Assembly: GCF_003286085.1 (NCBI RefSeq)
Contig: NW_020825445.1
Span: 62,001-126,000, forward strand
DNA from: Drosophila persimilis
Taxonomy: Eukaryota > Arthropoda > Insecta > Diptera > Drosophilidae
DNA: 64,000 nucleotides
Reading direction: 5' to 3'
A program made the translations under genes and the position numbers. Below, piece by piece: positions 1 to 10,325 of the stretch; position 1 is the first letter of the stretch; every line of letters begins with the position of its first letter. The notes under the pieces are model-generated. The model made no database searches. It worked only from the letters and a program-made list of their open reading frames with translations, and was not told the origin of the DNA.

Positions 1-2003
1 GACTAGATTCTTTCGGGGATAATCATCCGAACCAGAGGATATGCTGTAGATCCTTAGAGAGCCCCCCAATCATAAAAATAGCTGTTCCATTCCATATTCT
101 GGCTTTAAAATGAGATAATAGATGGATACTCAATAAATCCTGAGAAATAACCATTGATTAGGTTCGATTCTTTCTGATCAAGCATGCTCTTGCCCCCAAG
201 ACTTTCCACGAGGTACCTTAAGAGTTGCGGAAGAAAGTGCAGGTACAATTTCAGTGCATGTGTGGATGGATGTTGCATTGCAAAATGTATGAATGAACAT
301 GAACCCATGCCGCCACGTTGCGGGTGTACGAACGACAAATGCAGGCACAGCAACAGCCACAGCCACAGAAAACAGCAATTGCAATTGCAATTGCAACTGC
401 AGTTGTTGTATAAGCAAAAAAAAAAAAAAAAGGTGAAGAGGCGGAGGGGCGGTGGGGCGAAAGGGGTGGGGTGGCATCATTCGAGTGAGTGAGAGGTGCA
501 CCAACTCTTTTTTATGAATGGCAAGGCGCAACTGCAACAACAGCAACAACAGCCATCAGGTTGTGGCAGCAACCACCGCTATATTTGGTCGTTGACGGCT
601 ACGAGGTGCAAATGTTAATGAAGCCAACGCAACAGCAATAGCGACGGCAAAAGAAATTGCAGGCCAAATGCATAACGGGGTTCGAAAATGTGGGTAGAAG
701 AGAGGGCCAAGGGGGGCGACACCGCGAGTAGCAGGCTCATTCATGCTGTCTTTTGGTTTGGTTTTTTCCGGCAGGCGATCATAAAAATGTGCAACCAACG
801 GACCATAAATCTAGCGAAAACATTTTCCATGACGTAACGCCCGTGGAATGCATGTAGCTGTCAGGCGGCATGCAAACAAATCGATAGACAAATCGTACGT
901 TTTATCGGTATGCAAGTCTTCACAGCAGAGCCAGAGAAGGGTAGGAAGTGGCTCATCTCCCTTCGGAAAGAGCAGAACGCGTGGAGGGAAGTCTTTCGGA
1001 GGAAAGTGCTTCTACCAGATGGTACTGTGGACTGGTAGGTGGGTCTCCATGGGAGAACATCCTCAATGCTGACCAAAACGTTGCACACTTCATGATTGAG
1101 TTGATTGAGTCTTACGCCTCATCTCATTCCAGCTCTCGTCGTACATCGTTTCATTGAGTATTTTGTTGCGTTCAATTAATTGTCAATAAACCCAGGAACA
1201 GCAACAAGAAACCCGAAAAGAGAAAAAACATTCGACAATAAATTGTATGGAAAACAAATCAATTACAAAATTGTGTTGGCAGCTCTTTCGCTCTCCTTTT
1301 AATTGCGTCCCACATTTTGAGCGGCTTTTATGGAAGTTATTGCCGCTAGCTGTTGTTGTTTCATTCATTCATTCATTTGGTAGACAGCAACACACACAGA
1401 AAGATAGACATATGCTCGTACAATAATTCATTTCATTGATCAAATAAACATTTTGCTACACATTTCGATAAATTAAACACGAAAACAGCCTCCATGCCCC
1501 TGACAGCGGCAGGGCGTAACTGTGGGGCAGATGGAGAACTGATCGATGCTGCGTTTTCCATTCATAAAAATTGATTGCACTTGCTGTGGGGGCCATGTGG
1601 TGCGGCAAACTACTGTTCATCCGCCGCCGGTATTTCGGTATTTGTTGTACAAGAGATAAATTCATTGAATTTTGAGGGCAGTACAGGGTAGGGCAGGGCA
1701 GAGCAGAGCAGGGCAGTGCAGGGCAGGGCCCTTCCTCCCACTGTTTCCTAACTCTATTCCTATTCCTAACTTGATTTGTTCTTAGCAACAATCAGTACTT
1801 TCGGATAAGCGGAATATTTCAAATCTGCGTTTTAATGAGTACTCCGGGGCAACTCCATTGCACCACAGATCATGCGTATGAATGTGAATACGAATACGAA
1901 TACGAATATCAATTAAATGCAGGAGGATTGCATCCCCAAAATGGAATGACGGCGGCAACCTGCGACGTGTCAGAAATTAATGGGCTATACAAAAACATTT
2001 GTG

Positions 2004-2042
<39 letters not shown>

Positions 2043-4980
2043 GGTGTCTGCCCAACCACTCAAATGACAATTTCCGGCCGTCAGTTTTGGGCAGTGCCAA
2101 TAAATTGGCAGCCCTGCTCGTATTTCAACAGCCACGCAGCAGCAGCCACAGCCACAGCAGCAGCAGAGTAGCGACAAACAAATGACAAGAGAGAAAAAAA
2201 AAAAAATACCAAAATCAGTGTATGGCGACCATGTGGGTGCCCCCCTAGAAAAATGACTCTAGGCAGAGCGATAACTATAAAATTTTATGGCATTTTACAT
2301 AGCATTAGCCGATCCAAAAAAAGAGTCTGGTGTGTGTGTGTGTGTGTGTGTGAACGTTGTTAGCCAGTTACTAAATTTGGCTTAAATGAAGGCGAAACTT
2401 GTTACGTAGCCGGCCGGTGGTCGGCCCACATGGTCAGGCATCGCAATCAGGCATCAAGGCATCAGAGACTCAAATCATGAATGAATAGCCACCAGCCAGC
2501 AGAGCAGTCTGTTCGTTTTGTCAGTCAGTCAGCCAGCCAGCCAGTCAGTCAATCAGTCAGTCAGTCTGTCGCTCAGTCACATGACCATAATTGATTTTCG
2601 AAATGAGCGCAGTTAACATGACGGCGACAAATTTTCGCATCTAAAATGTGACAAAAAGAGCAAAAAGCCCAAAGACCGAAAAAAAACAACGACACACAAA
2701 AAGTGGAACCATATGGACAACATGTGCAGGCTACTGCAGAAATTGTTAATTCATTCAGTCCAAGACAAGTCCAAGAAAACCAAAACCAAAAAAAAAAAAG
2801 CCAACGAAAACCGAATCTAATGGTCTCGAGTCTCGAGAGAAAAAAATGGAAATTTCAGTGGGATGCAAAGACAAAAGGAGGCTCCAAAAGAATATAGAAA
2901 CAGGAGTGGAATAAGAGCTTAAAAGGGTTTATAGGGCTGCCTAGTCATAGCGCCCTTTTGAGGGCTTGAACCGTCCCTGTGTGACTGGGACTGGGGCTCA
3001 TCATTCAACAGTGTCTCGTCTCGTCTCCATTCATTCATTCATTCAGTTCACAACCACGCGCCCTGTAACTGCATTTGGTAGCTAATTTGCATAGTTTTTC
3101 AGCTCTGTGGTGTGCTTTGGATATTGCGTTGGCGTTACGAATCGAGGAACTGAACCCTAAGGCCTGGCCTGGGAAAGTGTTGCGGCTACACGGCACAAGA
3201 TGATCACCACCATGATGACACTCTCTGTTGTGGGAAACCTTATAGCAATTGTGGGCTGCTGACGCTAATGAGCTTGTAGTGTCAGCAAAAAACACACACA
3301 CACACACAAACACCAAAAAGAAACATTTACAATATTAACGAAAGAAGAGCGAATGAGTATCAGTAGTATCGCAGGGCAAGGCGAAGCATTGGAATAGGAA
3401 AAGTGCTGCCAAGGCATGAAGGAACGAACGGATCCAACGCCAGCTCAAATGTCAGACTTTTGGTATCAAAAATGTAGTATATACTGGTATGTATATATAT
3501 ACTGGTATATCCACGCTTCCGTTGCAACATTTCCGCAGCTGAGGCAAGCGAAAATGAAATTAAAATTAAATAAAATACATTCTCTGATTATCTAAGGGAA
3601 GGAAATTCGATTAATTTCATTCATTTAAGGCGTGTGAAATTGATTAAAGAATTTGCTAGAAAATAAATATTTGCTAAATTGGAATTTGAGTTGTCATATC
3701 CGTTCGTTCGGGTTTTGGGTTCGCCTCGCGTTTGCTCTGCCACAGAAATATAGACAGATATAAAGAGATATACATACATATGTATGTATGTATGTATATG
3801 TATGTGCGTATCTATATGGTATATAGAGCGCTTAGTATTTTTAGTTGGGTGTTCAATCTTCTCGAGACTGGGGGGCAGACAGCGAATGAAATGGTTACGA
3901 GCGAATTGCCAGGAGTTGGGGGACGGGACGGGACGGGACTCTGCCTGCCTGCCGGCCATTTCGGAGGGAGTGGTGTAGAGTGGAGTGTGGAGTGGAGTGG
4001 ATACAGTGCGTCGTCTTCTGTTGGCTATGCGCCCGCCATTTGGCTGCCTCTGGCATGAATCATCATCATCAACCATGAGGAGAGCACCAGCAGAAGACAT
4101 GGCCTGGTCGGGTTTTTTTTGTGCAAACAACATATTTTTGTTGCAATTTTTGCATTTACAAAAATACGCATTTTATGTTTACGGCATAGTCTGCCCGAAA
4201 AAAAAAAAAAAGAAAAAAACAAAATGCAGACGACGAGACAGTAGCAACATTTCTCCTCTCGTTTCCTGCCCACCGCCACGTCTCACGCACTCATAATTCT
4301 CATCAAAAATAGTTTTCGGCCAGCGAGAATTTACAACTTTGTCGCGTCCCGTACCCGTTTACCGTATTCAATTTGCAAGAAATCGAAAAGTAGCCAAGAA
4401 AATTGCAAATTTTCCATACTGCGTACTATTTTATTTCTTTTTTTTTTTCAAGAGGGAGATTTTTGTTTATCGTCTCGACTATACGAGCTGTTAGAAATAT
4501 TTCGCCTTGGTGGTGGGCAAAAATAATGTGTACATAAATTGCAGAGCCTCAGAGCTCTCACCTCTCCACCCATTAAAAGGTTATCTCCCCCTCAATGGGT
4601 TCTCTTCGACGAGAGTACGCTTTGAGAATTTTCTTTGGCTAATTGTCTAAACAAACAGTGCGAAATAATGTTAGCGATTCGTCTGCGGTCGATTCTTGTT
4701 CCTCTGTACTCTTGTGTATTATTAATTTGGCTATTGCTGCATGGGGTGCACGTGTTATCATTATTGGGGCGTGGGTGTGATAATAAAGGATACTACCAGG
4801 CTTCTCGTGGGTTCAAGGCCATCTTTAAATGGGTTAAACGAAAGGAATTTCAAAACAATTCCATTGAAAAAATCGAACAAGTACTAGCAGCACTACATAC
4901 TACAAATATTAAAGGTAGGAAATATTTAGGGCAAACCAATGATAAATATAGGTTTTGGGTGAAATGCATTTAAAAAATAT
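1..4980. other. Intergenic or intronic DNA, no gene recognised
   Basis: I see no convincing coding exon in this stretch. It holds simple repeats: a GT run at about 2005-2041, a second at 2330-2352, a CAGT/CAGC tetranucleotide tract at about 2519-2577, CATT repeats near 1365 and 3030, and several A or T homopolymers. Because eIF5B exon 4 at the right ends in a good splice donor (minus strand), this DNA may be a long eIF5B intron. An open frame of 112 codons at 4635-4973 has no recognisable domain. Confidence 0.5.
2005..2041. repeat. (GT)n microsatellite
   Basis: An almost uninterrupted GT dinucleotide run. A shorter GT run follows at 2330-2352. Confidence 0.95.
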
Positions 4981-5027
4981 ATAAAAAAAGAAGGAAAAAC
5001 TGAAAAAAAAAGAAGAATCACGATTCT

Positions 5028-5099
5028 TTCCCATACCGGGAATTGAACCCGGGCCTCCCGGGTGAGAGCCGGGTATCCTAACCACTAGACAATATGGGA
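5028..5099 (-). tRNA. tRNA-Glu: tRNA-Glu (anticodon CTC)
   Basis: The minus strand folds as a 72-nt tRNA. The acceptor stem pairs TCCCATA with TATGGGA, followed by discriminator A. The D arm contains TAGTGGTTAGGATA, the anticodon stem is CCCGG/CCGGG around loop CTCTCAC, and the T arm is CCGGG-TTCAATT-CCCGG. It matches the Drosophila tRNA-Glu(CTC) pattern from memory, with a GC-rich anticodon stem. A nine-T Pol III terminator follows on the minus strand at about 5002-5010. There is no intron. It lies to the left of eIF5B exon 4 in the same orientation, apparently nested in an eIF5B intron. Confidence 0.95.
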
Positions 5100-5319
5100 T
5101 GGATGACTGGACTCAACATTCACTCCACTCGAGGCCCGCGCGCACCCAACAGACACAGCAAAGCAGAGGAAACCCACTCAAATAAACTGTTAGCCACGCG
5201 CCGGTCTCTCAGTGCAATAGGCTAGGGGAAGCATATCCCGCTCGCGAGACAGGACACCTTGAGTTCGAATTCCATCACGGAACTTATTTTTGTCTTTTTT
5301 TTTTTTTTTTTTTGCTTAC

Positions 5320-8300
5320 CGGAATTTTTGATGTGCGCAGGAACTCAAGCAAAGCCTCCAGAGAGCCCAAGGTGGAGGCCTGTACATAGACACCGGATGG
5401 GGCCAGTTTGATGTGACTCAAGGCACTCTTAAGCTCGCGGGCCACTTCCTCCCTGAAAAAGAAGAGAGGCGTTAATATCGATATTCTAGAGCAGAGAAGA
5501 GTTCCAACTCACTTGCAGATTTCCACCTCATCGGGTTTGTGGGCAATTAACAAATTGATGCCGGCAATGGCCTTCTCCAGATCCTTGGCGGCAATCTTCA
5601 CGCCCTGGGCTGCCTTAACCTCCTTGTGCTCCACATAGGCATTCTTTACGCGCAGCTCTCGCATGGGCTGGGGCATGAGCAGGGAACGGATCTGGGTGAC
5701 AATGGGGCCGTCTGTGCCGGCCAAGACCATGGTCTGGCCCTCGCGCAGCTTGCCATTAATGAGGATGGCATCGATGGTGGTGCCCAGACCAGGCAGGGCC
5801 TTCACCTCGAGAACTGTGGCCTGCAGCTCCTCGGAGTACATGAGCCGCTTAGTCAGCATATTCTGGCAGTAGTCGGTGATCATGAATAGGAGATTGCCCA
5901 TGCCCTCGCCGGTGATGGCACTGGTGGGCACCAAAGAGATATATGTCTTGGGATCGGTGTTCTCGTAGTAGAGAGCCGCATTGAGGCCCTGTTCGGCAAA
6001 CTGCAGTATGACTTCCTTGGTGCGCTGCTGGAATTCCAGCTGCGTGTTGCTCTGCTGCTCCTTGATCACATCGCGCACATCTCGCCGGGCCAGCACCTGC
6101 CAGTCGTACAGCCGATCGACCTTATTCAAAGCCACAATAAAGGGGCATCTCTTCTTCTTTAGCAGCTGTATGGACTCGAGTGTTTGCGGCTCCAGGCCGT
6201 GCATAATGTCCACCACCAGAATGGCGATATCACAGAGAGAGGAGCCGCGATTGCGCAGATTACTGAAGGACTCGTGGCCGGGTGTGTCGATGATGAGGAG
6301 ACCGGGCAGGCGATGCTCAAAGCCTACGGCGCTCTTCACGTACTTTGTCTGCTCCTTGATGGCATCAATGGGTACATTGGTTGCGCCAATCTGCTGCGTA
6401 ATGCCACCAGCTTCCGAGTCCTGCACATTGGTGCGACGCAGCTTGTCCAGAATCTTGGTTTTGCCCGTATCGACATGGCCCAGGACACAGACAACGCCCG
6501 CACGCAGCTCATCCGTGGTGCGTTTTTTCTCAGCCTCCGACTGACGCTTGATGATTCTCGCCTCGGCGCGCAGTCGTCGAGATTCGGGATCGTTGGCGAG
6601 GGTCTCCTCCTTCTCATCGGACTCGTCGCTCTCATCATCCGAATCGTCGCTGTCATCATCATCGCCGCTGTCATCATCATCGGTGTCCTCATCCTCGTCG
6701 GCCTTGCCATTGTTTGTTGTTTGAGAGGACTCCTCATCGGGTTCCGGCTCCGCCTCGCTGTCGGTGGCATCCCAGCTCTCCTTGACCACCTCCTCCTTGG
6801 GTGTTTCGGCGGCCGTGGCGGCCGCGGCAGCTGCAGCGGCTTCCTCGGCCGCAGCCTTGGCCTCCTCCTCCTCGGCCGTCCCCTTGGGTCCCTTCTTCTT
6901 GTTGGGCCGAATGCGAGTACCTGGAAAAGGGGTTCAATAAAGATTTAGTAAAGAATTTCTGCACAGCGGAACTCCATTTACCTGGCCTTGGTGCTCTCCT
7001 GTCGTTGGGATCGGGTATTTCGAGACCCTGAGCCTTGAGCGAATCCAGCAGAGCCTGCGCCCTGGCTCTATCCTCCTTCTGCTTCTTGGTCAAGAGCTTG
7101 CCCTCGGCCTTTAGCCGGGCCTTGCGCTCCGCCTCGCGCTGCTTCTTTTTCTCCTTCTTTTCGGCCTCCAGACGCACTGCCTCTAGTCGGGCTTCTTCGC
7201 GCTCATCCGCAAGTCGATTGCGCTCCTCCTCGAGTCTCTCCAGGCGCTCTTCCTCCTCCTTGCGCTTTTTCAACTGCTCCTGCATGGCCGCCACCATGGC
7301 AGCCGACATGCCCTTCTTTTTGCCATCCTTCTTTTCTTCCTCGGCCTCAGATTTCTTGTCCTTCTTTCCCTTCTTCTTGTTCTTGCCGCCTTTGGCGGTG
7401 GCATCCTCTGCAGGGTCTTCGCCATCGGCCTCTGGCTTGTCCTCCTCGTTGGGCTCTGGTTCAGGCTCGGTGACCTCTGGCGGAGGCTTCTCCGCTGGCT
7501 TCTGTTTGGGCTCGAGTGCTGCTCTCTGCTTGGCCTGGGCCGCCTCGCGTTTCTGGCGCTCCTTCTTCTCCTTTTTCTTTTGGGCAGCTGTCTTCATGGT
7601 GCTGCCGCCATCATCATCATCATCTCCGTCGGCGGCCTCATCGCCGGCATCATTTTCCGCTGGAACGCCGGCTCCAGCTGACTTCTTGTTCTTTTTCTTC
7701 TTGGAGAACTCATCGGCTAGCTCTTCGGGGGTGACAACAGCCGGTGCCGGTGCCTCGCCGGCATATTCCGCCTGCAGATCGGCCAAGACCTTGTCCAGAT
7801 CTTCTTCATCATCATCTTTTCCCTTTCGCTTGGCCTTCTTGCTCTTCTTATCGTTCTTCTTCTGGGCCTTTACTGCCTCCGGCTCTTCCTCGTCGTCGTC
7901 GGGAGCGCTCTGCACGGCAGGCGCATCATCGTCGTCGTCGTCCATCAGCAGTTCGAAGGCCGACTTTTTGGCTGAATTGCCTTGGGGTGACGCCTCCTCA
8001 TCGGAGTCGTTGTCAGCCTTTGACTTCTTGCCCTTGCCCTTGACATTGAGCTTCTTGACGGCTTTGGTCAATGCCTGGACTGCCGCAGCGTCGCTATCCT
8101 CGTTTTCAGACACCTTCTTGTTCTTCTTTTTGCCCTTCTGCTGCGGTGCCTGCTGCTGCTGCTGGTTCTTCTTGTTGTTGGCGCTCACCTTGTCGCTGTC
8201 CACATCGGAGTCCATGGGATTGCTTTGGCTTTCGCTGTGTGATTGAAATGCGGATGGGATGCAAATTTGCAATTGTTTTAGAAAGTTGCCAACACGGCAT

Positions 8301-8392
8301 TCACAACGCTACTCTACTTACATTTCATCGGCCGAGGAACCGCCTTCGACCGTCGCCAATATCTCTTTCTTGCCCTTTTTAGCTTTAACCAT
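5320..8392 (-). CDS. eIF5B: Translation initiation factor eIF5B, partial (C-terminal exon outside window)
   Basis: This is the ribosome-dependent GTPase that joins 40S and 60S subunits at the end of initiation, in the cytosol. Four exons fit: 8392-8322, 8234-6982, 6920-5513 and 5452-5320, all with GT-AG introns, giving 955 codons. The start at 8392 gives MVKAKKGKK. Residues about 25-560 are the usual charged, Lys/Glu/Asp-rich and low-complexity N-terminal region, including long KKKE helices. The G domain follows with G1 GHVDTGKT (about 589-596), [10 protein letters not shown]3 DTPGHE, G4 NKVDR and G5 SAITG, then domain II with [10 protein letters not shown]. Exon 4 ends at residue 955 in KIP before donor GTAAGC. 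Roughly 190-250 C-terminal residues (domains III-IV) expected for the family are missing from the window. The frame is clean and all GTPase motifs are present, so I take it as a functional gene cut by a long intron or by the window edge. Confidence 0.93.
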
Positions 8393-8814
8393 CTTTCCTG
8401 GCGTAGTCGCAACACGCTCCTCCTCTGGACACCCACAAAATGCCGAAAGTTATTCACTGCTGAAAATTGCGCACACGCGACGCGATGGCAGCAAAGACGC
8501 TGGTACTGGTGCTTGGGCTTTTCCTCCGCAACGGCGGGCAGAACAATGGGGGCTGCTGCTTCTGTTGCTATTGGCGCTTCCGCTGTCGACGGCACCTTGA
8601 CTTTTCTGTGTTCGCGCAACAATTTGGCTATTGAGCAATTTGGCAAACTGAATGCCAATTTTCGCAAATTTTTCGGAGAAAATGCACACAAACACTACGA
8701 TTTGTTGCAGCTGATGTTGAGGTTATGTGCATCATATGTTGTTGTTATTCGGGGCAGAGTTGCCGCCAGGGTTTCTTCTTCGTGCGATATTTCGAGTGGT
8801 ACCAGCTGCTGCGG

Positions 8815-8822
8815 TATCGATA
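8815..8822. promoter_or_regulatory. DRE motif (TATCGATA) upstream of eIF5B
   Basis: A perfect copy of the palindromic DNA replication-related element, bound by DREF and typical of Drosophila housekeeping promoters. It lies 423 bp upstream of the eIF5B start codon and about 1.2 kb left of the armi remnant, so it could serve either direction. The assignment to eIF5B is inference from distance. Confidence 0.6.
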
Positions 8823-9504
8823 TCGCTGCTTTAAACTAGTATTTTTAACAATGAAGTAAATATGTATAAATAAATATATTAATAATGTTTTAGGATTACT
8901 GGACTTTTGATTCGATGTAAAAAGTCATCTGAAATTTTGCTATTTTAGCCAAACACACTGTGCGATATATTTCATTTTTCATCGATATTTCTACCGATTC
9001 AGTTTTAAATTCAAAAAAGTATTTACTAGTCTTAACGGATACCTTAACAACTTTAATACACTGTGCTTCATTAAGAATAGAAAACAGATGATGATGCCTT
9101 GCGACAAATTGTAGCAATCAGTCATCAGGAAGAGGTTCCTTAAAATCCCATTGCCCTGGTCCTAAGTGGCAGGCCCATGATGATGAAGAGTCGAAGAAAG
9201 AAGCTAAAGCTGGTATTGGAAAAAAGAAAATTGAATATACCTACGGACGACCTGTTTTTGGGGCGGTAACATTGAAAATTAAATCAGCTTGGAAAACAGA
9301 ATATGAATTTTAGTTTCATGAATTATGGTATAAGTATGCCCAAATTCATTACGGATACCTGTTGACCAGCATTTTCAGCGGCCTAACTCAAGTTTGCTAT
9401 TCAGTTTTAATAAAGGGGGTTTCAGTGTGCTAAGTTCGTATTTCTATGGGTATATTTTGAAAATGAGACGGTATATTTTGGTATACTTAGACGGTATATA
9501 TAAA

Positions 9505-9627
9505 GGGTATGGACAACAGACAAAAACAGCCAAGACAAATTGCAAAGTTCATACGAACCTCACCTCGCGAGTGAGGAAAATATACCTTGAAAACAAAATC
9601 GGCAAGGTATATTGGGAAAGTGGCGTG
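9505..9627. repeat. MITE-like dispersed repeat, left copy
   Basis: This segment starts GGGTATGGACAAC and is roughly 85% identical by eye to the reverse complement of 38113-38228. It contains the near-palindrome around TACGAA and the block CACCTCGCGAGTGAG. The matching right end seen in the 38-kb copy is not obvious here, so this copy may be truncated. Confidence 0.7.
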
Positions 9628-10049
9628 GATTTCTCCTTGTCTGAGCAACAAAAATTCTGCCGAATTCAAGTTTTCTGTTCCTCCTCGTTCGACATTTTGT
9701 CATTCTGCCATTTTTGGGTATATTTCTGGGTTATTCTAGGATCTTTTCTGTTCGGGTTTTTTTTATAAAGAGTTTCCAGTTTTTTTCGCTTTTTCTTCGC
9801 ATTGCAGGGCCAGCAGGTGTTAAGTATTTGTGGCTCAAATTTCGAGCGGGTAATCTTTCTAAACTTTACAGCTTGATTTGATAATTTTTTGCCACAATCT
9901 CGCAGACTTGTTATTTAGTAACATTCTAGATTCAGAGTCTGGGTTTCGAGTGATTTTGCTTTTCGCACGCATTTCGTTGCCGGCACTGTAAGTGTTTGTA
10001 AATTTTGGGGTCGGCTCGAATTTCGCGCGGCTTATTGTGTTTTCTTATC

Positions 10050-10293
10050 TTCATAGCTTGATATTTGCGGAGAAGGCTTTGCAGAATTTGTCCAAAGAGG
10101 CGACCGGCATTATAATCAAAGAAGAGGCATCGACGAGCGGCACTGCACAGGTGCCCATAGACGCGAGCTGTTGCTGTTTCTCAGCCTAAGAGAGAGGGAG
10201 ATAGAAGAAAAAACGAACGGTACAAGAAAAAGGTACATTGTGACGCGTTTCTAGGTGAGAGTCGCCATGCACGGACATAGCGACTAAAAAGTA

Positions 10294-10325
<32 letters not shown>

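Larger units (their letters stand above)
8393..10040. other. Region between eIF5B and the armi remnant
   Basis: This stretch holds the eIF5B 5' UTR and promoter (left part), an A/T-rich segment near 8830-9120 with no convincing gene, a MITE-related repeat at 9505-9627, and T-rich DNA up to the first recognisable armi-like exon. Short open frames here show no domains. Confidence 0.5.

Noticed and set aside
4635-4973. 112-codon frame with a hydrophobic segment
   Set aside because: No family resemblance, no splice context, and embedded in repeat-rich DNA.
5196-5290. Second tRNA-like segment with a B-box-like GTTCGAATTCC and a T run after it
   Set aside because: No consistent acceptor, D or T stems could be paired; at most a tRNA relic.
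6184-8246. Long open frames on the plus strand opposite eIF5B (254 and 403 codons)
   Set aside because: They are the antisense of the Lys/Glu/Asp-rich eIF5B exons; the Ser/Phe-rich composition is a codon mirror, with no domain or start context.
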